Source: Streptomyces sp. TBY4
GTDB lineage: Bacteria > Actinomycetota > Actinomycetes > Streptomycetales > Streptomycetaceae
Direction of reading: 5' to 3'
NCBI RefSeq assembly: GCF_024213195.1
Contig: NZ_JANAVF010000012.1
Coordinates: forward strand, 62,001-126,000
DNA length: 64,000 nucleotides
Below are positions 9,220-16,647 of this stretch, one piece after another; position 1 is the stretch's first letter, and the number at the start of each line of letters is the position of its first letter. The position numbers and the translations under genes were made by a program. Under the pieces are notes generated by a model, which saw nothing but the letters and a program-made list of their open reading frames with translations, searched no databases and was not told the DNA's origin.

Positions 9220-10100
9220 ACGCCGGGGCGGTGGCGGCGCTGCCGGTGTCCGCCGGGGTGCTGTGCGCAGCGGCGGCCGCCTGGGCGCTGGCAGGGGCCG
9301 ACGGGGTCTCCCGCCGGGCCAGGGCGGTGCTGGCCGGGACGGGCCCGCCCGCACCGGTGGGGCCCGCGCCCTGGGAGCGGCTGTGGGCCGGAGTCCGGGT
9401 CCGGGCGGCGCACGGACGGGAGTGGGCCTGCCTCGGGGCCGGGCTGGCGCTCGCGCTGCTGGGCGGGTCGGTGCTCCCGCTGCTCGCGGGGGCGGCCGCC
9501 GTGCCGCTGGTGCGCCGGTGGCTGCGGGCCGGGCACCGGGCGCGGGCCCGGACGGCGCGGGCCGCCGAAGTGGTGGCCCTGTGCGGCGCGGTGGTCGGCG
9601 AACTGCGCGCCGGGGCGCAGCCGGGCCGGGCCCTGACCGAGGCGATGCGCCGCACGGTGTCGGGCCCCGGCGGGCCGGGAGCTGCGGAGGCCGGGGTGCT
9701 GGCTGCCGCCGCCTTCGGCGGGGACGTCGCCGCGGCACTGCGGCAGGCGGCGCGGGAGCCCGGCGCGGAGGGGCTCGCGGCGATGGCGGCCTGCTGGCGG
9801 GTCTCGGTGGACGGCGGCGCCGGGCTGGCCGCCGGACTGGACCGGCTGGAAGGGGCCCTGCGGGCCGAGCGGGACCGGGCGGAATCACTGCGCGCCCAGC
9901 TGGCGGGAGCGAGATCGACGACGGCGGTCCTGGCCCTGCTCCCGGGGGTCGGCCTGCTGATCGGCACCGGGCTGGGGGCCGATCCGCTGCGGGTGCTCCT
10001 GCACACGCCGGTGGGGTGGGCCTGCCTGCTGGCCGGTGCGGTGCTGGAGGCGCTGGGGCTGCTGTGGTGCCGGCGGATCGTCCGGGCGGGGGAGCGGTGA
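9216..10100 (+). CDS. tadB: TadB-like type II secretion F family membrane protein
   Basis: A 294-residue inner-membrane platform protein. GTG 9216 overlaps the tadA stop (GTGA). Hydrophobic segments near the N-terminus and two near the C-terminus flank a cytoplasmic GspF-like helical domain containing GELRAGAQPGRALTEA and LAAMAACWRVSVDGGAGLA. It pairs with TadC to form the assembly platform recognised by TadA. The stop overlaps the tadC start (TGATG). Confidence 0.85.
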   Translation: MNAGAVAALPVSAGVLCAAAAAWALAGADGVSRRARAVLAGTGPPAPVGPAPWERLWAGVRVRAAHGREWACLGAGLALALLGGSVLPLLAGAAAVPLVRRWLRAGHRARARTARAAEVVALCGAVVGELRAGAQPGRALTEAMRRTVSGPGGPGAAEAGVLAAAAFGGDVAAALRQAAREPGAEGLAAMAACWRVSVDGGAGLAAGLDRLEGALRAERDRAESLRAQLAGARSTTAVLALLPGVGLLIGTGLGADPLRVLLHTPVGWACLLAGAVLEALGLLWCRRIVRAGER

Positions 10101-10876
10101 TGGGCGGCTTCGCGATCCACAGGCTGGGGATGGCCCTGTGTCTCGCGACGGCGGCGCTGTGCGCGGCGTCGGTGGTGGCGGGGCGCGTCCGGGAGCGGGC
10201 GGCCCGGCGCCGGCTCACCCGCCTGCTCGGGGCGGGGGCGGCGCGCAGGCGGCCGCTGCCCGGTCCACGGCTCCGGGCGGCGCCGGCGGCCTGGGCCGGG
10301 CCCGCCGGAGCGCTGGTGGTGACCTGGGTCCTGATCGGCGGGCTCGCGGGCGCGGCGGCCGGCTGCGCGGCGGGCTTCGCGGTCCGCGCGTGGCTCGCCC
10401 GGCAACGGCCGGCCGCGGGGGTGGACACCGGGGAGGCCGAACGCCAGCTCCCCTTCGCAGCCGACCTGCTGGCCGCCTGCCTGGCGGCGGGGGCCGGGCC
10501 GGTGGACGCCGCCGAGGCGGTGGGGGAGTCGCTGGGCGGCCCTGTGGGCGAGCGGCTGGCGATGGCCGGGGCGGAGCTGCGGCTCGGCGGTGAACCGGGC
10601 GCCGCGTGGGGGAGGTTGGCGGAGATACCGGGAGCCCGCGCCCTGGCCGACTGCCTGGAGCGCGCCGCCCGTACGGGGGCGCCCGCGGCGGAACCGGTCT
10701 CCCGGCTCGCTTCGACGCTCCGCGCGGAGCGCGCGCACCGGGCGGGGGCCCGGGCGCAGCGGGCGGCGGTCCTCGTCACCGCGCCGGTGGGCCTGTGCTT
10801 CCTCCCCGCCTTCCTTGCGCTGGGAGTGGCGCCGGTGGTGATCGGCATGGCCTCCGGCCTCCTGTCCGGCAGTTGA
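10100..10876 (+). CDS. tadC: TadC-like type II secretion F family membrane protein
   Basis: A 258-residue paralogue of TadB, starting at ATG 10100 within the tadB stop. It has two N-terminal hydrophobic segments and a helical GspF-like domain with LPFAADLLAACLAAGAGP. The ending GLCFLPAFLALGVAPVVIG is the typical last membrane helix of this family. It is the second platform subunit of the Flp pilus. A 179-bp gap separates it from the pilin genes. Confidence 0.85.
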   Translation: MGGFAIHRLGMALCLATAALCAASVVAGRVRERAARRRLTRLLGAGAARRRPLPGPRLRAAPAAWAGPAGALVVTWVLIGGLAGAAAGCAAGFAVRAWLARQRPAAGVDTGEAERQLPFAADLLAACLAAGAGPVDAAEAVGESLGGPVGERLAMAGAELRLGGEPGAAWGRLAEIPGARALADCLERAARTGAPAAEPVSRLASTLRAERAHRAGARAQRAAVLVTAPVGLCFLPAFLALGVAPVVIGMASGLLSGS

Positions 10877-10885
10877 GAGGGGTCC

Positions 10886-11013
10886 GAAGTCGATCAGGAA
10901 GTCGATCTGGGAGTCGATCTGGAGGCCATCCGGAGACACGTCCGCGAGGCCCGCCGAAGGGGCGCACGAATGACCAGCTGAATGACCGGCCGAATTGGCC
11001 AACTGAAATGACC
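10886..11013. repeat. Short direct repeats between tadC and the pilin gene
   Basis: AGTCGATC is repeated three times with 12-13-bp spacing (10888-10920), and AATGACC occurs at 10969, 10981 and 11007. This spans most of the tadC-pilin gap. It may be decayed tandem repeat sequence or regulator binding sites. Confidence 0.5.
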
Positions 11014-11055
11014 ATCTGAGATCACGTCAAAAAGCTGAATCAGCGGGAGGTTGTC

Positions 11056-11271
11056 ATGTCGATCATCTGGTTTCGCGTGCGGACGGGACTGAAGGGACTG
11101 GCGGGGTGGAGGCGCCGTGCGGGCGATGCGGGAATGTCCACTTCGGAATACGCCATGGGCACGATCGCGGCGTGTGCGTTCGCGGCCGTTCTGTACAAGG
11201 TGGTGACAAGTGAACTGGTCTCGACGGCACTTCAGTCGACCATCGGGAAGGCGCTCGATGCGCCGTTCTGA
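11056..11271 (+). CDS. DUF4244 Flp-type pilin
   Basis: A 71-residue pilin-like protein. After a basic N-terminus comes GMSTSEYAMGTIAACAFAA, which resembles the Flp prepilin cleavage region and the hydrophobic assembly helix, so it is the probable major pilin of the Tad system. The ribosome site GGGAGG (11045-11050) precedes ATG 11056. No prepilin peptidase gene is seen in this window. Its 3' end overlaps the next gene by 14 nt. Confidence 0.8.
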   Translation: MSIIWFRVRTGLKGLAGWRRRAGDAGMSTSEYAMGTIAACAFAAVLYKVVTSELVSTALQSTIGKALDAPF

Positions 11272-11611
11272 CCGGGGTTTCGTGACGGCGGAGGCGGCAT
11301 TGGTCATTCCGGCGCTGGTGCTCTTCGCGGCGCTGCTGGTGTGGGCGCTGATGGCGGCCGCCGCGCAGATCCGGTGTGTCGACGCCGCTCGGGCCGGCGC
11401 CCGGGCGGCGGCCCGGTCGGAACCGGCGGGCGCGGCGGTGGCGGCCGCGGTGGCCGCGGCCCCGCCCGGGGCGCGGGTGGAGCTCTCGCGGACGGGTGAC
11501 CTGTGGCGGGTCCGCGTCTCGGCTCCCGCCCCGGGACCGGCCGCGCTGCCGGTCCGCCTCACCGCCGTGGCCGCCGCCCTGGCCGAGGACACCGTGGGGC
11601 CGCCGCCGTGA
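11258..11611 (+). CDS. TadE family pseudopilin
   Basis: A 117-residue protein starting MRRSDRGFVTAEAALVIPALVLFAALLVW, that is, a short basic leader then a TadE-type hydrophobic helix preceded by Glu. It is expected to be a minor pilin or pseudopilin anchored in the membrane. GGGAAGG at 11245-11251 supports ATG 11258, which lies inside the end of the DUF4244 gene. An earlier in-frame GTG at 11210 lacks support. The stop overlaps the next start (GTGA). Confidence 0.8.
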   Translation: MRRSDRGFVTAEAALVIPALVLFAALLVWALMAAAAQIRCVDAARAGARAAARSEPAGAAVAAAVAAAPPGARVELSRTGDLWRVRVSAPAPGPAALPVRLTAVAAALAEDTVGPPP

Positions 11612-12051
11612 CCGGGGCGCGTGCGGAGGCGCGGGACCGGGGGTCGGCGACGGTGTGGGGTGTCGTGGTGGCGACCGTGCTGGTGGCGGTGTTCGGCGGG
11701 GTGCTCCTGCTCGGGCAGGCGGTGGTCTCCCGGCACCGTGCCGGGGCCGCCGCCGACCTGGCCGCCCTCGCCGCGGCGGTGAGCTGGGCCCACGGCCCGG
11801 CGGCGGCCTGTGCCACGGCGGCACGGGTGGCGGGGGCGCAGGGCGCGCAGGTCACCGGGTGCGTGGTGACGGGTGAGGTCGCGGAGGTCACCGCCCGCGC
11901 CCCGACGGGCCCCTTCGGCCCGGAGCTGCGCTCCCGCGCGGGCCCGCCGCCGCCCGCACTGCTCGATGAGGGTGCCTCCACGAGTTCGGGCCGGCCGGGC
12001 GAGGGCTCTCCGCGGGGCCGCGCCGCCCCGGTGAGGCCATCTCCTTGGTGA
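11608..12051 (+). CDS. TadE/TadG-like secreted protein (Rv3654c family)
   Basis: A 147-residue protein. It has RDRGSATVWGVVVATVLVAVFGGVLL near its N-terminus, the typical start of Rv3654c-like TadE-family proteins, followed by an Ala-rich extracytoplasmic part. GTG 11608 overlaps the preceding stop. It is the last gene of the pilus operon. The Pro/Ser-rich C-terminus is poorly conserved in appearance and runs almost to the GC repeat tract. Confidence 0.7.
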   Translation: MTGARAEARDRGSATVWGVVVATVLVAVFGGVLLLGQAVVSRHRAGAAADLAALAAAVSWAHGPAAACATAARVAGAQGAQVTGCVVTGEVAEVTARAPTGPFGPELRSRAGPPPPALLDEGASTSSGRPGEGSPRGRAAPVRPSPW

Positions 12052-12245
12052 GGGCGCTTTCACGGGGCCGGGCCACCCCGATGGGGGCACTTCTGCGGGC
12101 CCGGGCCGGGCGGCGGTGTGGTGCGGGCGGAGGGGAGGGGCGATATCCAGCCAATCGGCCGCCGGCCCGCGAGGCCCGCGCGGACCGCCCGGGCGGTGCG
12201 GTGCGGCCCGGACCCCCCGGGACCGGGATCGGGGCTGGGGACGAC

Positions 12246-12556
12246 CTGCCCCTGGACCCGCCCGGGACCTGCCCTGGGACCTGCCCTGGGACCTGCCCCG
12301 GGACCTGCCCCGGGACCCGCCCGGGACCCGCCCTGGGACCCGCCCAGGACCCGCCCAGGACCCGCCCAGGACCCGCCCAGGACCCGCCCCGGGACCTGCC
12401 CCGGGACCCGCCCGGGACCCGCCCGGGACCGGCCCAGGACCCGCCCCGGGACCCGCCCAGGACCCGCCCGGGACCCGCCCAGGGCCCGCGCCGGGACCTG
12501 CCCTGGGAACTGCCCCGGGACCTGCCCCGGGACCCGCTCAGGACCCGCCCAGGGGT
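12246..12556. repeat. GC-rich tandem repeat tract, unit about 11 bp
   Basis: About 300 bp made of some 27 degenerate copies of an 11-12-bp unit such as GGGACCCGCCC, GGGACCTGCCC or AGGACCCGCCC. It lies between the convergent ends of the pilus operon and the helicase gene. All frames give low-complexity Pro/Gly/Ala strings, so it is not taken as coding. It is likely to vary in copy number between strains. Confidence 0.85.
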
Positions 12557-12566
12557 GCGGAAGCGC

Positions 12567-14945
12567 TCAGGGGGCTGGTGGTGGGGGTTCCGAGAGGAGG
12601 TGGGTGAGGAGGCGGACGGCGCCGCGCTTGTGCAGGGGGTCGTTGCCGTTGCCGCACTTCGGGGACTGGATGCAGGAGGGGCAGCCGGCCTCGCACTCGC
12701 AGGCGGCGATCGCGTCGCGGGTGGCCGTCAGCCAGGCGCGGGCCGTGTGGAAGGCGCGCTCGGCGAAGCCGGCTCCGCCCGGGTGGCCGTCGTAGACGAA
12801 GACCGTCGGAAGGAGGGTGTCGGGATGCAGCGGGACGGAGACCCCGCCGATGTCCCAGCGGTCGCAGGTGGCGAAGAGCGGCAGCAGGCCGATGGAGGCG
12901 TGCTCGGCGGCGTGCAGAGCGCCGCCGAGGATCTCCGGGTTGATCCGGGCCTCGTCGAGCTGGTCCTCGGTGACCGTCCACCACACGGCCCGGGTGCGCA
13001 GGGTGCGGGGCGGCAGGTCCAGCTTGGCCTCGCCGAGCACCTCGCCGGTGATCAGCTTGCGGCGCAGGTAGGAGACGACCTGGTGGGTGACCTCCACGGA
13101 GCCGAAGCAGAGCCGGCCCCGGCCCCAGGCGATCTCCGTCTCGGTCTCCAGGACCGAGATGGCGGTCGTGTCCCGGGCCGTGGTGGAGAAGGGCGGGTTC
13201 GCCTCCTCGACCAGCGCGACCGAGTCCTCCAGGTCCAGGTGCTTCACGAGGTACGTGCGGCCCTGGTGGAGGTGGACCGCCCCGTCGTGGACGGCGGTGT
13301 GGGAGGCCTCCTCGTCGACCGTGCCCAGCAGCCGGCCCGTGGCGGCCTCCACGATCTGGACCGGGCGCCCGCCGCCGCCCCGGATGTCGGTGAGGTCCGA
13401 GGCCCGTTCCCGGCGGGTCCAGTGCCAGGCCGTGGCCCGCCGCCGCAGCAGTTTCGCCGCTTCGAGCTGGGGGAGGAGCTCGCGCGCCGCCGGGCCGAAG
13501 AGGTCGAGGTCGGGCTCGGTCAGCGGCAGCTCCTCCGCCGCCGCGCACAGGTGGGGGGCCAGGACGTACGGGTTGTCGGGGTCCAGGACCGTGGCCTCCA
13601 CCGGCTGCTGGAAGAGGGCCTCGGGGTGGTGGACCAGGTAGGTGTCCAGCGGGTCGTCGCGGGCGATCAGGACGGCCAGCGCGCCGTGGCCCGAGCGTCC
13701 GGCCCGGCCGGCCTGCTGCCACAGGGAGGCGCGGGTGCCGGGGTAGCCGGTGATCAGGACGGCGTCGAGGCCGGAGACGTCCACGCCCAGCTCCAGGGCG
13801 GTCGTCGCGGCCAGGCCGAGCAGGTCGCCCGAGTGCAGGGCCCGCTCCAGGGCCCGGCGCTCCTCGGGCAGGTAGCCGCCGCGGTAGGCCGCGACCCGCC
13901 GGGGCAGCGAGCGGTCCACGGCGGCGAGCTTCTCCTGGGCGATCACCGCGATCAGCTCGGCGCCGCGCCGTGAGCGGACGAAGGCGACCGTACGGACGCC
14001 CTGGACGACCAGGTCGGTGAGGAGATCGGCGGTCTCGGCGGTGGCCGTACGGCGTACGGGTGCGCCCCGCTCGCCCTTGAGCTCGGTCAGGGGCGGCTCC
14101 CACAGGGCGAAGAGGACCTCACCGCGCGGGGAGGCGTCGTCGGAGACCTCCACCACCGGCAGGCCGGTCAGCCGGGACGCGGCGGTCGCCGGGTCGCTCG
14201 CGGTGGCGGAGGCCAGCAGGAACACGGGATCGGAGCCGTAGCGGGCACACAGCCGGCGCAGCCGCCGCAGGACCTGGGCGACGTGGGAGCCGAAGACGCC
14301 CCGGTAGGTGTGGCACTCGTCGATGACCACGTAGCGCAGGGCCCGCAGGAAGGAGGACCAGCGCGGGTGGGCCGGGAGGATCCCGCGGTGCAGCATGTCG
14401 GGATTGGTGAGGACGTAATTGGCGTACTGGCGCACCCACTCGCGCTCCTCGAAGGGGGTGTCCCCGTCGTAGACCGCGGGCCGGACGGCGTTGCCGAGGG
14501 GGCCGGCCAGTTCCCGCACGGCGCGGCGCTGGTCGGCGGCCAGGGCCTTGGTCGGGGCCAGGTACAGGGCGGTGGCGCCGCGCCCGTTGGGTGCCTCGGC
14601 CCCGTCGGCGAGGGCGGAGAGCACGGGCGCGAGGTAGGCCAGCGACTTGCCCGAGGCGGTGCCGGTGGCGACGATCACGGACTCCCCGTCGAGGGCGTGC
14701 TCGGCCGCCGCGGCCTGGTGTTCCCACGGATGGTCGATTCCGGCGGCCGCAATCGCGGCTACGACATCAGTTCGGATGCGATCGGGCCAGACCGCATGAC
14801 GGCCCTCCCGAGGGGGCAAGTGCTCCGTATGGGTGATGCGCGCAGCCCGGGAAGGCCCCCGTGACAGCCGGTCCAGGACCGTGCCGGGGGTGGGTCTGAT
14901 GTCCTCGTGTGCCGTGGGCGGACCGGGACGGTGAGTGTTGGCCAT
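12567..14945 (-). CDS. Lhr/YprA-like superfamily II helicase with DUF1998-type C-terminus
   Basis: A 792-residue SF2 helicase. Motif I is ATGTASGKS, motif II is DECH within VVIDECHTYRG, the SAT motif is LLASATASD, and motif VI is QQAGRAGRSG. Near the C-terminus CECEAGCPSC...CGNGN gives a four-cysteine cluster typical of DUF1998-containing helicases. It would unwind nucleic acids in DNA repair or RNA metabolism (family knowledge). ATG 14945 is preferred; a TTG at 14978 is also in frame. It is divergent from bldG. Confidence 0.85.
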   Translation of the reverse strand: MANTHRPGPPTAHEDIRPTPGTVLDRLSRGPSRAARITHTEHLPPREGRHAVWPDRIRTDVVAAIAAAGIDHPWEHQAAAAEHALDGESVIVATGTASGKSLAYLAPVLSALADGAEAPNGRGATALYLAPTKALAADQRRAVRELAGPLGNAVRPAVYDGDTPFEEREWVRQYANYVLTNPDMLHRGILPAHPRWSSFLRALRYVVIDECHTYRGVFGSHVAQVLRRLRRLCARYGSDPVFLLASATASDPATAASRLTGLPVVEVSDDASPRGEVLFALWEPPLTELKGERGAPVRRTATAETADLLTDLVVQGVRTVAFVRSRRGAELIAVIAQEKLAAVDRSLPRRVAAYRGGYLPEERRALERALHSGDLLGLAATTALELGVDVSGLDAVLITGYPGTRASLWQQAGRAGRSGHGALAVLIARDDPLDTYLVHHPEALFQQPVEATVLDPDNPYVLAPHLCAAAEELPLTEPDLDLFGPAARELLPQLEAAKLLRRRATAWHWTRRERASDLTDIRGGGGRPVQIVEAATGRLLGTVDEEASHTAVHDGAVHLHQGRTYLVKHLDLEDSVALVEEANPPFSTTARDTTAISVLETETEIAWGRGRLCFGSVEVTHQVVSYLRRKLITGEVLGEAKLDLPPRTLRTRAVWWTVTEDQLDEARINPEILGGALHAAEHASIGLLPLFATCDRWDIGGVSVPLHPDTLLPTVFVYDGHPGGAGFAERAFHTARAWLTATRDAIAACECEAGCPSCIQSPKCGNGNDPLHKRGAVRLLTHLLSEPPPPAP

Positions 14946-15107
14946 TGGAACCGAGTGTGTCACCGGCGTGCGGGACAATGGTCAGAAGGCGTCGTGCGCG
15001 CCTGCCGGTAAGTGATTGAATGCCATCGCGGCAGCCAATCCCTCTCCCACCCCCGGGTGGGGAGGCCCCTGGGGGGCGCCGCTCGATAGCAAGGTGCTGG
15101 AGGATCC

Positions 15108-15449
15108 GTGGACCTGTCCCTGTCGACTCGCACTGTCGGCGACCGTACGGTCGTGGAGGTCGGTGGCGAGATTGATGTGTATACCGCGCCCAAGCTGCGC
15201 GAGCAGTTGGTCGAGTTGGTGAACGACGGCAGCTACCACCTGGTTGTCGACATGGAGCGAGTGGACTTCCTCGACTCCACCGGACTTGGTGTGCTCGTGG
15301 GAGGCCTCAAGCGCGTCCGCGCGCACGAGGGCTCGCTGCGTCTGGTGTGCAACCAGGAGCGCATCCTGAAGATCTTCCGAATCACCGGTCTGACCAAGGT
15401 GTTTCCGATCCACAACTCGGTGGAAGACGCCGTCAACGCCACCGACTGA
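15108..15449 (+). CDS. bldG: Anti-sigma factor antagonist BldG (STAS domain)
   Basis: A 113-residue single STAS domain protein whose sequence I recognise as BldG, required for aerial mycelium and antibiotic production in Streptomyces. The phosphorylatable Ser lies in VDFLDSTGLGVLVGG. When unphosphorylated it binds anti-sigma factors and frees their sigma factors. GTG 15108 is preceded by GGAGG (15099-15103). The next gene, 101 bp downstream, encodes its likely anti-sigma partner, and the pair ends at a strong terminator. Confidence 0.95.
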   Translation: MDLSLSTRTVGDRTVVEVGGEIDVYTAPKLREQLVELVNDGSYHLVVDMERVDFLDSTGLGVLVGGLKRVRAHEGSLRLVCNQERILKIFRITGLTKVFPIHNSVEDAVNATD

Positions 15450-15550
15450 GGGCGCTCGGCGGCGAAACGGCCGATGATGGAGCGGGGGGTACCGGGCCAC
15501 GAGCGGTCCGGGCCCCTGTAAGGCACGCCCGTAGTCCGAGGGGGACGCGC

Positions 15551-15991
15551 ATGGCCACCGTTGAACTGCGCTTCAGCGCCCAGCCCGAACACGTCCGGAC
15601 GGCCCGCCTGGTCGCGGCCGCCGTGGCGCGCCGGGCCGGTGTGGAGGAAGCCGTCCTCGACGAGGTCCGCCTCGCCGTGGGCGAGGCCTGTTCGCGTGCC
15701 GTCGGACTGCACCGCACCAACGGGCTGACCGCGCCCGTCCGGGTGGTGCTGACCGAGGAGGAGAAGGTGTTCTCCATCGCGGTCAGCGACGAAGTGCCCG
15801 GACCGGCCGGCGGCCCGGATGCCGCCGTGCCCGGGATCGACGCCGTGCTGGACCCCGACGCCGAGGGCGAGGACGAGATGGGCCTCGCCGTGATCAGCGG
15901 CCTGGTCGACGACGTCGACGTCATCAGCGGCGAGGCCGGCGGGACCATCCGGATGAGCTGGCCCGTCTCGGGTACCTCCGAACTGGCTTAG
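15551..15991 (+). CDS. Anti-sigma factor-like HATPase protein, BldG partner
   Basis: A 146-residue protein with an N-box like VRLAVGEACSRAV and a compact RsbW-type GHKL fold; the G-boxes are degenerate (EDEMGLAVISGLVDDV). In S. coelicolor the gene after bldG (SCO3548) encodes a putative anti-sigma factor co-transcribed with it, and this gene has the same position and size. The predicted function is sequestration of a sigma factor, relieved by BldG (family knowledge plus context). It starts at ATG 15551, after GAGGGGGACG. Confidence 0.85.
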   Translation: MATVELRFSAQPEHVRTARLVAAAVARRAGVEEAVLDEVRLAVGEACSRAVGLHRTNGLTAPVRVVLTEEEKVFSIAVSDEVPGPAGGPDAAVPGIDAVLDPDAEGEDEMGLAVISGLVDDVDVISGEAGGTIRMSWPVSGTSELA

Positions 15992-16028
15992 TAGACCCCG
16001 CTCAGCAGACCCCGCTCAGCAGACCCCG
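15992..16028 (+). repeat. Three tandem copies of a 13-bp repeat
   Basis: AGACCCCGCTCAGC is repeated in tandem (two full copies and one partial) immediately after the stop codon of the anti-sigma-like gene. No function is visible. Confidence 0.75.
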
Positions 16029-16062
16029 GCCGGGCCTCGGCTCGGCTGCGCCATCGCTTCGT

Positions 16063-16097
16063 GCCCGCCGGGCGGCCCCTCGTGCCGCCCGGCGGGC
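16063..16097 (+). terminator. Terminator of the bldG operon
   Basis: A perfect 14-bp stem, GCCCGCCGGGCGGC (16063-16076) and GCCGCCCGGCGGGC (16084-16097), with a 7-nt loop, followed by CTTTG. It lies 72 bp after the stop of the second gene. Confidence 0.85.
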
Positions 16098-16580
16098 CTT
16101 TGTGCTGCCCGGGAAGCCCGTGCGCTGCCCGGGGGGCCTTCGTGGCGGGTGGTGGAGGGGGCTGGCGGGTTCTCGTCCTGCCCGGCGGGTTTGGTGGGTT
16201 CCCGTCGGTTTCCTGTCCCGTTCCTGTCCCGGTGGGGGTGGCCGCGGGGCGTTGCCGGAGGCCGGTCGTCTGGCGGCGGGGGACCGGGCGGGTGCCGGTA
16301 AGGCGTGGGAAGCGCCGATCACGGGGGCGCCGATGATGTTCCGCCGCGCGTGCCGACGTATCTTCCGATCTTATTCAATGGTGTGCCGAGCAGGGCCTTT
16401 CGGGTGCCCGTAGATCAATTCCGTGATCGTTCTCCGGCCGTTCTCCGATCGCTCTCCGCCGGATTTCCTGATCGCTGATCAAGCGTCAATGCTTTTGCCC
16501 CGTTACCGCTTTCGAGGGTAATGGAGTGACCAGATCTATTGGTGAGGAGCAAGTGCGGGCCAATTCCGTTTCCCGCGTAC
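16098..16580. other. Non-coding region before hppA
   Basis: About 480 bp without a convincing gene. The first half is very GC-rich with many GGGCGGG-type runs. From about 16340 the sequence becomes AT-richer and leads into the hppA promoter. Confidence 0.4.
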
Positions 16581-16584
16581 TGTT

Positions 16585-16609
16585 TTGATCGGGTCGCGCT
16601 CCCTACAAT
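16585..16609 (+). promoter_or_regulatory. Possible hppA promoter
   Basis: TACAAT at 16604-16609 resembles a -10 box and lies about 39 bp before ATG 16648. TTGATC at 16585-16590 could be a -35 box, but the 13-bp spacing is short, so only the -10 is persuasive. Confidence 0.3.
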
Positions 16610-16647
16610 CCGTCCACATCTTGAGCTCATCACGTCAAGGAGGACGA

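Noticed and set aside
6706..10848. 1380-codon minus-strand frame opposite the Tad operon
   Set aside because: Low-complexity Arg/Pro/Ala translation antisense to clearly real tad genes; an effect of high GC content.
12246..12556. Possible CRISPR array
   Set aside because: Units are 11-12 bp with no spacers, and there are no cas genes.
12045..13973. 642-codon plus-strand frame through the repeat tract
   Set aside because: Its translation is repeat-derived Pro/Gly strings and then the antisense of the helicase gene.
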